Shown: positions 25,020-36,206 of the stretch, piece by piece
How the letters are laid out: each line of letters starts with the position of its first letter
Position numbering within the stretch: position 1 is the first letter of the stretch
Assembly: GCA_009667805.1 (NCBI GenBank)
Contig: CM019069.1
Location: 93,097,204 to 93,161,203, forward strand
DNA: 64,000 nt
DNA from: Leptobrachium leishanense
Lineage: Eukaryota; Chordata; Amphibia; Anura; Megophryidae
Reading direction: 5' to 3'
Notes under the pieces: generated by a model
The model's database searches: none
What the model was told of the DNA's origin: nothing
The model's input: only the letters and a program-made list of their open reading frames with translations
Made by a program: the position numbers and the translations under genes

Positions 25020-28000
25020 GAACCCCCCCCTGAAGGAGTGGCCTCCGGATGCGACAAGGACCCGGCCTTCCCGGGTGTGCGCGATGAAAAGCACGGAGGC
25101 ACGAAGGGGCGTGCACCTGGGAGGCGGGTTCCCAAGAACGCTCCTCAGGGCCAAACCCCTTCCACAATACAAGGTACTGAAGGGTACCCCGGTGAAACCT
25201 GGAATCCAAGATACTGGCCACCTCATACTCCAACTCATCACCAACAAGCACAGGAGGACAAGAGGGAGCGGACCTTCCCGGAAACTCATCAGGAGGAACA
25301 CGTTTAAGGAGGGAAACATGAAACACAGGGTGGATTAGGTATGTGGGAGGGAGAGCGAGTCGGAAGGTAACCGGGTTAACCTCGTGGGTGATCTCAAAAG
25401 GACCTATGAAACGGGGCCCCAATTTTTTCGAGGGACATTGGAGACGGAGGTTTCTGGTGGACAGCAGAACCCGGTCACCTGGTTGGAAAGGAGGGGGAAC
25501 GGACCTGGAGCGATCCGCCGAAGCCTTGTATTTGTCCTGGGCAACACGTAGGGTCTTTTTGGCCAGTTGCCAAACCTCCCGTATGGTGGCCAATCTGGAG
25601 TCAGGGACAGAGGAGAGGGGAATCAGACCCGGGATCATAGTGGGGTGGTACCCATAGTTTAGAAAAAATGGGGAGGAAGAAGTAGATTCATGGTCATGGG
25701 AGTTATAAGCAAACTCGGCCAACGGTAAAAGGTCAGTCCAGTCATCTTGGAGGTAAGAGGAAAAGCAGCGCAGGTACTGTTCTAAGGTCTGATTAACTCG
25801 CTCCGTCTGTCCATTTGTCTGGGGGTGGAAAGCTGTAGAGAGGTGGATGCGAATGTTAAGTCGGGAACAAAAGGCTCTCCAGAAACGAGAGGTAAACTGG
25901 GTACCCCTATCAGAGGTTATCGAGTCGGGGATTCCATGGAGCCTGAATATGGCCTCAAGAAACAGAGAGGCAGTTTCAGAAGCAGTGGGTAATTTCTTGT
26001 ATGGGACGAAGTGTGCCATTTTAGTGAAGCAGTCAACTACTACCATGATGACTGAGTGACCCCGGGAAGGGGGTAGATCGACAATAAAGTCGGTGGATAA
26101 TTGGGACCATGGGCGTGTCGGGATGGGCAGTGGTTGTAGCAACCCCGCAATCTTAGTGGTGGGGTTTTTGGATCGTAGACAAATGGGGCAACTAGCAACA
26201 TACTTGGCGACACTTGAAGGCAACGGACCACCAGAAATGTCGTCTCACTAGGTCCAGTGTCTTCTTATAACCGGGATGTCCGGCCACCAAGGAGTCGTGG
26301 CACATCTGTAGGGCCTCTAATCTAGCTTTTTCAGGTACATAGATGCGATGGTCTTGTACGTGGAAACCCTCACTAGATAGGGGTAAAGAGGTCTCTGCCG
26401 TAAATTTTTTGATGTTGTCGTGGAGGCTAGAAGTGACCCCCAAGAAACATTGAGGTGGCAACACTGTGTGGGAGAGGTTTGAGGATGAGGATGGACCCTC
26501 CTGGATCCTTGAGAGGGTATCTGCCTTCCCGTTCTTCGAGCCGGGGCGGTAAGTTACATGAAAATTGAACCTTGTAAAGAAGAGAGCCCAGCGGGCTTGA
26601 CGGGGTCTCAGACGTTTGGCGGATCGCAGATACTCCAGATTCTTGTGATCAGTGTGTACAGTTATTGGATGTATGGCCCCCTCCAGCAGATGACGCCACT
26701 CTTCAAAGGATCGCTTGATGGCAAGGAGCTCTCGGTCCCCGATATCATAATTTTGCTCCGCCGGGGCGAGCTTCTTGGAGTAGAAGGCCACGGGATGTAG
26801 TTGTCCGGAGGGGGACCTTTGTGACAGGATAGCCCCAGTGGCAGTCTCTGATGCATCGACCTCTAGAAAAAAGGGTAGTTGTGGGTTAGGTAGGTTCAAG
26901 ACAGGAGCAGTAATGAAGTGATTTCGGAGGTCATCGAATGCCTTCTGGGCCTCTTTGGACCACTCAAAGAGGACAGTAGGGCTGGTGAGTCGAGTCAGAG
27001 GTTGAATTACTTTGGAAAAATTACTGATAAATCGTCTGTAAAAGTTAGCAAACCCAATGAACCTTTGTATGCCCTTACGATCTTTAGGAGTGGGCCAAGA
27101 GGTGATGGCCTCGATCTTTCGGGGATCCATCTCTATGTGACCAGGTGAAATGATAAAGCCCAGGAATTCCACTCGGGTGGTCTCAAAGGTACATTTCTCG
27201 GGTTTAGTGTAAAGGTTGTTCTCCCGGAGTCTCTGGAGGACGGTGTAAACGTGTTGACGGTGTTCCTGAAGGGAAGTGGAAAAAATCAGAATATCATCGA
27301 GATATATTACAACATATTTGTCCAATAAGTCACGGAAAATGTCATTAATCAGATGTTGAAACGTGGCTGGGGCGTTGCAGAGTCCATACGGCATCACGGT
27401 ATATTCGAAGTGCCCATATCGAGTCCTAAAGGCGGTCTTCCACTCGTCCCCCTCACGGACGCGTACCAGATTATAGGCCCCTCGGAGGTCAAGTTTGGAA
27501 TAGATACAAGCTTTCTGGAGACGTTCTAATAACTCTGGGATAAGTGGGAGAGGGTACCTATTCTTGATGGTGATTTTATTTAATTCACGGTAGTCTACAC
27601 AGGGTCTCAACCCGCCATCTTTTTTATTAACAAAAAATATCCCTGCTCCGGCAGGGGAAGTGGATGGTCGAATGAAGGCTTTTCGTGTGTTCTCCTGGAT
27701 GTAGTCTTTTAATGTTCTTAACTCAGGCTCGGATAGGGGGAAGATACGTCCATAAGGAATGGGAGCCCCGGGTAGTAACTCAATAGGACAATCATAGGGT
27801 CTTCTGGGTGGCAGCGTTTCAGCTTTCTTTTTATCAAATACATCCTGAAAATTGTGATAGTGTGCGGGTAACTGGGTCTCGTTCCCGATGGTGGTACTTA
27901 TGGTATGGAGAGGTACGCAGGTATTTTTACAATGCTCGGAGGAGAAGGAAACCTCGCCGGTTGACCATACTATGTGAGGGTTATGCAATCGAAGCCAAGG

Positions 28001-29287
28001 TAGCCCCAAAATCACGGGGAAGATAGGAGAGGTAACAATATCAAACCGTAGCAGTTCTGAGTAGCCATGACCTAGGCTCATTTGAACAGGTATACTCTCC
28101 TGTGTAATCGGCCCTGAGCTTAAAGTAGAACCATCAACTAATCTGATCTCAACAGGTATCTCTTTATTAGACATTGGTAAGGAAATACATGTCGCTAGGG
28201 TGGCGTCCATGAAGCACCCGCTAGCCCCTGAATCCACCATTGCCTGGAGTGGGAAGGTCCTCTGTTGCCACTGCAGAGAGATGGGTAGAAGGAGATGAGG
28301 CATGGGTAAGAGTGGAGAAGGTCTAGAGAGTGTTGTGATGAAACCACTCTTACCTCTTCCGGGAGTTGCTTTAGCGGGACATACACGGGCCTGGTGGTTA
28401 GCCCCTCCACAGTATAGAAAAAGATTGAGACGGCGACGTCGATCCATCTCGGCCTGTGGTAGGCGTCGATCCACTAGCCCGATCTGCATTGGTTCCTCGG
28501 TTCTCCTAGGATTAGAAACTGGAACAAGAGCATTGAAGGGTACCTGGTTTTCACGTGACCCCCCGGTTGGGGCTGAGGGAGACCTTTCGTCTCTGCGCTC
28601 TTTCCATCTTCTATCGAATTGTATGCAGAAATCGATTACAGTATCTAGAGACCGGGGTACTCCAACACGTGCGAGTTCGTCCTTCAAATGATCAGCTAGG
28701 CCTCGACGAAACTGATCCAGGAGGGCGGCTTCATTCCAAGCCGTATCATGGGCATAGTGGCGTAAATGAGTCACGTAGTCCTCTACGGGGCGGCGGCCTT
28801 GTCGGAGAGCCCTGATAATGTTTTGGGCGGACTCTCTCTTGTGGGGGTCTTGATACATGGCCTCCAGCGCCGCAGCAAATGAGGGCCAGCTCTCCAGTAC
28901 TGGGTCATGGTCCCGGAGGAGTGTATGAGCCCACTTCTTAGGTTCTCCACCCAGTAGTGATATGACCATGCGTACCTTTACAAAATCACTATTGTAAGTG
29001 CGGGGTTTTAGAGAAAAAAGGATGCAACAATCGAGCATGAATGCCTCAAATCTTGTGCGGTCTCCATTGAAAGTCTCAGGTAGTTTAACTTGAGGCTCAG
29101 GAAAGGGGGTATCCAAGTTTGCCTGTATGGGTGCGGAAGGCGGCGTGTAAGGAGGAGGTAGTGTCACGACTTGAACTTGCGCCTGCAATTGTCGATGTTC
29201 TGTCTGAAGTTCCTGAAAGGAGTGAGTGAGGGCGGATACCTGGTGTGACAAGGCCGCAACTGTATCGGTGATCTCTGCGGGTTCCAT
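24799..29287 (-). pseudogene. gag-pol of the gypsy provirus, frameshifted in integrase
   Basis: The start is chosen at 29287 (MEPAEITDTV), only 18 nt from the LTR. Relative to that Met: a coiled-coil and capsid-like Gag covers residues 1-235; a zinc knuckle sits at about 290-303; protease DSGA at about 353; reverse transcriptase at about 500-700 with YLDD at about 662; RNase H at about 800-930; then the HHCC integrase finger, where the frame ends at 26192. A second frame from about 26223 carries the rest of integrase (TDFIVDLP, TSDRGTQF, TNGQTERVNQTLE) and a chromodomain (YEVASILDSR through WEPASQV), and runs on into the LTR. So there is one frameshift near 26220. The first Cys of the zinc knuckle is Phe. 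Gag and Pol share one frame, as in Tf1/sushi elements. Confidence 0.93.
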
Positions 29288-29294
29288 ATGTTTG

Positions 29295-29304
29295 GCTTCA
29301 GCGT
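29295..29304 (-). promoter_or_regulatory. Candidate self-priming binding site of the gypsy provirus
   Basis: One nucleotide after the 5' LTR the minus strand reads ACGCTGAAGC, which lacks the TGG start expected of a tRNA-type site. It is the exact complement of GCTTCAGCGT in the 3' LTR, located 31 nt after the start of the TATA motif, where transcription would begin. This is the layout of Tf1/sushi self-primed elements. Confidence 0.7.
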
Positions 29305-29305
29305 C

Positions 29306-29957
29306 TGTCAGGGGCGCTCGGTGGGATGGGAGAACCCAGGTGCAGAGTTTGCGTAGTAAGTTGTATATCGCGCGGTACCAAAGGAATATCCAAGAAACGT
29401 AGTCAGGTTCACAATCGAGGTCAGGGGCAAACGGCGAATCAAGAGAGGTCGGGTATAAAGCCAAGTACTGGTACACAGAATTAACATAGGGAGAAGCTTC
29501 TAAGAGTAACACTGGCAGGAGTGATACAACGCTGAATCAACGATATACTGGCAGAGAAAACTCTATATAGGTGCAGAATCGTCAAGACACTCCCCACTGT
29601 GAATCCCTCCACCAATCAACCTCTCCTCTGAGCCAGGACAATCAAGGAGCTGGAGGTGTCTGGTGCAGTTCCCCATCAGGTCCACCGGGACTGAGGACCT
29701 CCCCCTAGGTCTGCACCTCCCACCCAGATCCCTGCGCCCGCCCCTGTGACGTCAGACGCCACTCGCCGCCATGCTCAGGGTGGACAGGACGGCATGGCCG
29801 CGCCGACCCACCCGAACAGACGCGGCAGAACTCGCAGGGGGCGGCGCAGGACCCGGGGATGCTCCCAGCCCGCACCTGGAGCGTGAGGAGCGCCGCAGCG
29901 CCACCCACTCGGCACCTGCCTGCCTCCAAGGTAAGGGACCCGGCTGGCGGCGTGACA
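29306..29957 (-). repeat. 5' LTR of the gypsy provirus
   Basis: It is 652 bp with TG and CA ends, and a TATA motif (TATATAG) starts at 29569 on the minus strand. The segment predicted to be the RNA 5' end (29538-29529) carries one change relative to the 3' LTR, which breaks one of ten pairings with the priming site. Confidence 0.95.
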
Positions 29958-30279
29958 ATAGATAAGATATATATCTATATTCTTATAAATATATATATCC
30001 AGACTTGTATTACACACTCATTTTGGCAACTGATTGCCCCCCCATTTGGCTGATCCCTCCAGAAGAAATGTTGAACCCGATAGAGCAGAGAATAATATAT
30101 ATATTCTCTGCTCTGTTGGGTTCAACATTTCTTCTGGAGGGATCAGCCAAATTGGGGGGGGGGGCGCACTTAGTTGAGATTGTCCACATGCCACCCCCCC
30201 ATGTGCTTATGTGTATATATAGTTTGAGGTCTGTGGGTGTATATATTTATCTGCGTGTTGATATATACGTATATATAGG

Positions 30280-30861
30280 TGTAACGTTGGGGGCTTCCAG
30301 CCTTTCCGGTGTGCTTGAGGGCAGCATGTCTGATGCTGCTCGCTGACCAACACCCGGTTTAAATTGAAACAGGCAGGGAGGTGGCTGCATGAGGTGCGGC
30401 TTGAGAGGGGGCGCGGTCTGGTGAAGGTCTTTTAAAAACCAACAGTTCCTTCTAAGCAGTGCCAGATCGTGGTTATCCATACCTGAGCTCCTTGTACCTG
30501 AATTTGCTTGTGATTTAACCTGTTATTGACCTCTGCTTGTTTTCTGACTATTCTGCCTTCCGTTGCCCTAGACTATTTCCTTGTACTACGCTTCTGCACT
30601 GATATCGACCCGGCTATTCCATTTGACTATTCTATACTCTGTATTCCTGATTCTGGCTCGTCTGACTACCCCCGTGTTGCTGACCTGGTTTTGTATTACT
30701 ACATTGTCTTTGATTAACCCTTTCTGTCTAGCTAGTATACCTGGCCAATTCTAAGGACCAGACAGTTAGGGATTCTTCTACGGCTACCCTGTTGGTAGTT
30801 TTTGGGCTCTGTGGAGTGTTGGGCTTTAAGGACTGCGTGGTGGGATCCGGGAACCGTGACA
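30280..30861 (+). mobile_element. Solo LTR, 582 bp
   Basis: It starts TGTAACG and ends GTGACA, flanked by an exact 5-bp duplication ATAGG (30275-30279 and 30862-30866). Copy 3 shows the empty site (ATATAGGTCTGCG). A TTTTAAAAACC motif at about 30430 could be its TATA box in the plus orientation. No internal region remains, so it is a solo LTR left by recombination. It differs from the gypsy provirus nearby. Confidence 0.85.
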
Positions 30862-32008
30862 ATAGGTCTGCGTGTTGATATATATGTATATGTCTGTGTG
30901 TGGTATCAATGCATCCCTACTCTATACACAGCGCTCCGTGTCCCTATAATATATATAATAGGGGTTACCTTTTTTTAATATATTTTTAAACTATTCCTAT
31001 TAAATTAACAGTAATTTTTGATGTTTTTATTCAGTAGAAACTTTTTTTGCCTATATAACATGTGCTTTGTGAAAATAAAACGGTTTTGTGTGTACATTTT
31101 AATTTAGTTAGTGGATTCCTGTCCAGTGCGGTGAGAAGCAAACGTAATGCAGTGTAGACACGCTGCGAGGCGGAGCAGAGTGAAGTCAAGCCTGCAAAAT
31201 GTTTGCTTCTCTTCGCTTCACTACGCTGTGCGTCGCTACACGCTCAGTGTGTCTCAGCCATTATTCCCGCATCGCTAGCATACCGAATCAGTTTGTATAC
31301 TTGTTACTGACCCTGCTTGTTCGGAGGACCCAATCTGTTGCCGACTTTGCCTGCTATTTGACTATTCTCGATGTGTATTCCCTGCCTGTTCTGTTTGCTT
31401 CCTGTTGCTACTGGTGTGTGCCGATTCTCACCATATACAGTAGTGCAGTACAAGTGAATAAACATTGCTGACCCGGTTTTGTTATAGCTGCTGATGTAAC
31501 TGAATAGATCGGGGATCTCTTCTGCATTACCAAAACCTCCACCACTGCACTCTTCCACAATACCACAGAGGGGTTATGGTGTGTAGGCACTTGCTGCCAC
31601 CAAAGGCAAAAGATTTGGGTGCACTGACGCCTATACCAGATTCATATAATTTTAATATTTGACCGCAGGGTCCAACCCTGCACTCTTCCACAATACCACA
31701 GAGGGGTTACGGTGTGACGGCACTTGCTGCCACCAAAGGCAAAAGATTTGGGTGCACTAACGCCTGTACCAGATTCATATCATTTTAATATTTGACCATA
31801 GGGTCCAACCCTGCACTCTTTCACAATACCACAGAGGGGTTACGGAGTGACAGCACTGTTGGCCCAATTTTAAAGCACCTATTGTTACTTTCATCCAAAG
31901 CCTGCATAGGTTTCACCATAATTTAGCCAAAAAAAATTCACTAAACTTGTTCTGCGTGTCCTAAAACATCTCTTTTCATACAGGCTGCCGCCCCAAGCAG
32001 TTGTTTAT

Positions 32009-34294
32009 TTTTTTTTATTTTTTTGAATTTAAAGTTTTTTATTTTGAAAGAAGTCAGCATTACATCATGGTATAAAATAAGTGCCAAACAATGAAACATG
32101 CCAAACAATTCTAGCCACACAGGGCGACTAAACGTTGTCTGGATAACCTCTATTAATAACAAACAGAAAGGTCGTCAAAGGATAGCGATACAGCAACAAG
32201 TAACGTCCCCAATTGAGGGGGACTCAAAATCAGAAAACTCTGCGTGTGTTTACAAAGAGAAATAGAATATTAATTATAAAAAGGATGAAAAGCATAAATA
32301 ACTAAAAAAGGAGGGAAGGGGGTGGGGAAAAGGCACCGGCCATAACCGTGACACTCCTGGCACGCTCCCGAAGGAGGCCATGGAGGGACAACGTCACGAG
32401 GCCCGGTGTTCCGAGGGCCAAGTACGACAAGCAGAGCCATAATGGCGCGCCTCGGGACCACACGGAGAGTGCCAAAATAAAGAGAGAGAGAGAAAAAAAA
32501 AGGGAAAATATAAAAAGTCTCAGCCTGTGGGTAAACATAGAGGTTTGATAAGGGAAACAGCAGGTCATCTTCAAAGAGACAGGACAGGGAAAGGAAAACA
32601 ACAAACCATTTGCAGCCTGTGTCCCGAAATGGAGGCGTCTGCGAAGCAGGCAGAATAAGGCAGAGCAATATTTCAAAAAAATTACAAAAAGGGGTCCCAC
32701 GTGCTTAAACGAAATGTGATCTTGCGGGGCCGGGATCACAGGTATCGAGAACCACAAAAACAAAATGTTCATAGTCGGTCTACATCAAAAACAGAGTCCC
32801 TGGTGTCCAGAGACATACGTCCGGATAAACCCGGACCGGCTCAAGTATAATAAACGCGAAAGTGTTCTGCAACTCATCCCGGCTGAGACTCCAACCCGTC
32901 CGGTGATATGCCTGCCGCAGCCAGAGCGGCCCATGCTGTTTCAGGGTCAGTAACCGTATAGGGGATGTTATCGTGGGTCACCACCAGAGAGCCGGCTAGG
33001 CCCCATCGGTACCGAATTCCCATTCTGCGAAGGACTGAGGTCACGTCCCGAAACCTGCGTCGCGCTAACAGGGTCAAAAATGGGAGGTCGTGGTACAGGG
33101 CCAGCATGACACCTTCAAACTGCACAGGGTCCCGTGCTCCGGGTGCAGTCATGACCCTCACTTTCATGGCGATGTCACGAAAAACCACCACAACATCTCT
33201 AGGTTTCCCTCTGGGTGCCGTCGCAGCCTTCCGGACCCGAAACACAGTTCCAATAAACTCCGGCGTATCGGGGTGCAGACCAGTCACCTGCCGTGTAAGC
33301 CGAGTCACATAGGGCAATAAAGCTTCCTCTGAGACCGAGTCCGGAATACCTCTTATCCTTATGTTTCGTCGACGATGTCGAGTCTCCAGCGCTTCCACCG
33401 AGCGTGTCAGTATCTCCACCTGAGAGCGGAGGCCATCTATCTGTCCAGCGAGGTGCGTCTGTGCTTGCGCGACCTCATTCGTCTTCACCTGGACCTCCGA
33501 CACCTGGGTTCGAATCACCTCCACCTCCGCCCGAACTGCCGCCACCTCTGGCCTCCACATATCCCTGATCTCTGCCAGAATCCTGCGTAAGTCTCCCTTC
33601 GTGGAGGGGAGACCGTCGTCCCCCTCCACAATTCCCTCAGCCTCTCCAGATCTAAAAGCCTTCACCGGAGTTCCTGGTCCTCGGGGCTCCGGGGAAGAGA
33701 CGTCGCGGTCTGAGATCTCGCTATCGGCAACAGAGGGCAGCTGGTCTTCAACCAGATCCCCCCTCGAGGGTTCCTGCGCCTCCGTTAATGACGCCGCCTG
33801 TGCAGCTTTCCGCTTTTTCTGTGCCCTCTTTCTTGCAGCCGCCGACTTCGGTGGTAAGCCTGTTCCATGAGATGAAGGGGAAAGCCAGGACATGCCCACG
33901 CCACCACCCAGGGACCAGGTAGAGCCCTCATCATCCGTGGATCCGTAGCCCGAAGGCAAATTAGGTAAGGCCGCTGCTCCCCGGGAAGCACTCCCGCTGG
34001 CCAGTGAGTCTCTAATGTCCCGTTGCCGGGGGCTGCTTTTCCGGCTAGCGCTGGTGGGCAATTTCTTACCCATATAGGCGGCAAGAGGAGCAGAACTCGG
34101 GCAGTAGTTCCAAACTGCTTGAAGGCTTCCGGCCTACGCAGGCTGAGTAGGCCGATCAAGGTCCCGAACTCCGCAAGGTCTGAAAGTCCACAACCAGACG
34201 CACCTTCGGCAAGACTTTTGACACCACCCGGTCCAGGGTATATCACTGCAGGAGGGAAAAGCAGGGAAAGTCCGATGGCAACTTAAATCAAGCT
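32009..34294 (-). mobile_element. L1-type retrotransposon carrying only ORF1
   Basis: It is flanked by a 17-bp duplication CCCAAGCAGTTGTTTAT (31992-32008 and 34295-34311). The 3' end on the minus strand is an A-rich tail with an AATAAA about 30 nt before it. The 2286-bp unit has a leader of about 220 bp, a complete ORF1, and about 860 bp with no recognisable endonuclease or reverse transcriptase. It therefore resembles a half-L1 (HAL1-like) element mobilised in trans. An internal deletion of a full L1 is the alternative. Confidence 0.85.
32874..34073 (-). CDS. L1-type ORF1 protein, 399 residues
   Basis: ORF1p is the RNA-binding chaperone of L1 ribonucleoprotein particles. Residues 1-155 are low-complexity, with a basic patch (RKRAQKKRKA, about 81-90). 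Residues 161-232 form a heptad-like coiled coil expected to trimerise. At about 236 the RRM begins with RRNIRIRGIP, a hallmark of L1 ORF1p, and continues to about 315. The C-terminal domain follows at about 325-385 (ARRRFRDVTSVLRRMGIRY). The frame is intact with no stops, which suggests recent insertion or constraint. No ORF2 follows. Start at 34073: first Met in frame with a plausible leader. Confidence 0.85.
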   Translation of the reverse strand: MGKKLPTSASRKSSPRQRDIRDSLASGSASRGAAALPNLPSGYGSTDDEGSTWSLGGGVGMSWLSPSSHGTGLPPKSAAARKRAQKKRKAAQAASLTEAQEPSRGDLVEDQLPSVADSEISDRDVSSPEPRGPGTPVKAFRSGEAEGIVEGDDGLPSTKGDLRRILAEIRDMWRPEVAAVRAEVEVIRTQVSEVQVKTNEVAQAQTHLAGQIDGLRSQVEILTRSVEALETRHRRRNIRIRGIPDSVSEEALLPYVTRLTRQVTGLHPDTPEFIGTVFRVRKAATAPRGKPRDVVVVFRDIAMKVRVMTAPGARDPVQFEGVMLALYHDLPFLTLLARRRFRDVTSVLRRMGIRYRWGLAGSLVVTHDNIPYTVTDPETAWAALAAAGISPDGLESQPG

Positions 34295-34591
34295 CCCAAG
34301 CAGTTGTTTATGAATAGATTAAAGAAAACCATTTACCGTCATTGAAATGTCATTTTTTTGTTTTTAAATGTTTCTATACATCCCACAAATCTGCCACTTC
34401 ACGGGCAGGTTATGGGGACCTCCTAGGCACGATATTTGAAGGAATTTTTCGTTTTTATTCGTAACCTTTATTTCATGGAAAACTCACTGTTCCTTTACAA
34501 ACGTTTTTTTAAAACTTTTCGTCCTTGTTTCCTGTCCCCCAGGGCACTACCCGGTCCCCCATAGACCTTTTATGGCAAATATCTTGCATAT

Positions 34592-36040
34592 TAGACATGT
34601 GCATTCGTTTTTGTACTAAAACGATTTAGTCCGAATTTTGGGATAATTTAGTTTTAGTATGACTCAAGAGATACGAAACTGCTCAGTACAAAAAAAAAAA
34701 AGAAACTAAAATAAAATGCACTACATTTTAGTTTGTCCTTTTTGTGATATAACATTGATGAGTGAAGGAGACCAGTAATGAAGACCAGTAATGAAGAGAG
34801 GGACTTTATAAAATGTGTGTTATCTCCCCTCCCGCTCTGCATAATAGGGGCTTAGGTCTGATACATTTTATATTATCCAGGTGCACTATCCCCCTTTCCT
34901 CATCTATACTACACATTTTATATAAAGTCCCTCTCCTCTCCCAGTGCTGTTTGTTATAAAGTTTTTTTTACGTCTGATACATTTAGTATCCAACTCACAG
35001 TTACTCTGTTATTATGAGCTGTCAGTGTGATTTATTTGAATGTTTTCCCTGGATTTAAAGTGCTTAATTTTATTATAAAAATAAATTTGCACCAGACATC
35101 TCTTCTCTGAGCTTTCAGACCGATTTATGTTAATATTTGCCCTCTCCCCTGCTTTTATATTCCTGTCTCTCTCCCCCACAGAGATGCAAAGTTTAAGTAA
35201 AAGTTCCCTCTCCTGTGCTGGATAAGCATTGCATTCCGAAATTCTGCACCCTCCACATGCCAATGCAGTAGGTCCTACTGAGTAGGATGTTCTATACAGA
35301 GAGGGGCATTAATGAATGCAGGAGGATGTTCTATACATTATACAGAGAGGGGTATTAATGCAGGAGGAGGTTATATACATTATACAGAGAAATGTATAAA
35401 TTGAGGAGGATTGTTCTATTTATAGAGGGACATTAATTCAGGAGGATGTTCTATACATTATACAGAGAGGGGTATTAATTAATGCAGGTGGATGTTGCAT
35501 ACATTATACAGAGAGGGGTATTAATGCAGGAGGATGTTATCTACATTATACAGAGAGGAGCCTTTTTTTTAGCCCTTTAAATCCAGTGGCTGTGAGCGCT
35601 GAGATCGGCTGCTTGTTATATTATCTCTCAGTACAATGTATCAGGCTCAGCTGTTACAGTAACTGACTGTAACAGCGCTCAGTTTCAGTAAAACAAGGAA
35701 ATAATATTGTTATAACCTCTTATATATAAAAATATTATTTACTAGTTTTACTGAAACTCTGAGCGCTGTGATGAGCAGCAGTCAGTTACTGTAACAGCTT
35801 TGCCTGACACATTGTGCTGAGAGTGAGAGATACTGTAACAAGCAGTGATCTCAGCACTCTGAAGCGCCACTACAATAATACACATTATTACAATAATAAT
35901 TGTATCCACTGGTTTTCAGATGAATGAAATTAGTTTTCATACTAAAGAACTGAAAACAAATTTCTTTAGCAACTAAATAAATTGCATTTTAGTACTAATC
36001 CATTAGTTCAAAACAAAATTTTGTGCTGTGCACATGTCTA
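34592..36040. mobile_element. hAT MITE of a second family (TAGACATGTGC ends)
   Basis: The ends are TAGACATGTGC and GCACATGTCTA, with an exact 8-bp duplication TTGCATAT (34584-34591 and 36041-36048). The interrupted host sequence is intact in copy 3 near 15460. The 1449-bp interior has a minisatellite (about 35283-35560) and inverted segments around GCTGTTACAGTAACTGACTG (35650 and 35795), but no coding sequence. Confidence 0.9.
35283..35560. repeat. Minisatellite, about 42-bp unit, 6-7 copies
   Basis: Degenerate units are built from GAGGATGTTCTATACATTAT, ACAGAGAGGGGTATTAATGCAG and variants. They lie within the TAGACATGTGC hAT. Confidence 0.8.
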
Positions 36041-36206
36041 TTGCATATATGCCTTCTTGGAGGGCTCTCTAAAAATCAAACTTTTGAGTCCCATTGACTT
36101 GCATTGAGTTCGGTTTGTGTTTGCGTTCGAACTCGAACTTTTGAAATTTTTCGAGGTTCGAATGCGAACCGAACACGGGGGTGTTCGGCTCATCACTACT
36201 GATCAG

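Larger units (their letters stand above)
24355..29957 (-). mobile_element. Ty3/gypsy chromovirus-type provirus, young but inactivated
   Basis: The provirus is bounded by an exact 5-bp duplication ATAGA (24350-24354 and 29958-29962). It runs on the minus strand, so the right LTR is the 5' one. Gene order is gag, protease, reverse transcriptase, RNase H, integrase, chromodomain, which places it with vertebrate sushi-like chromoviruses. The two LTRs differ by about five substitutions plus two small length changes in roughly 650 bp, so the insertion is recent. Copy 3 of the host MITE shows the empty site. A purine-rich tract with eight G residues lies directly before the 3' LTR (25020-25033, minus strand). 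Confidence 0.95.
23589..36198. mobile_element. hAT MITE, family TAGGGATGAGC, copy 4, expanded by four insertions
   Basis: The left end is TAAGGATGAGC and the right end GCTCATCACTA. The flanks are CTGGTCAG (23581-23588) and CTGATCAG (36199-36206), an 8-bp duplication with one mismatch. Internal sequence is collinear with copy 3 once four insertions are removed: gypsy (24355-29957), a solo LTR (30280-30861), an L1-type element (32009-34294) and another hAT (34592-36040). What remains is about 2.65 kb, close to the 2.4 kb of copy 3. Confidence 0.88.
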
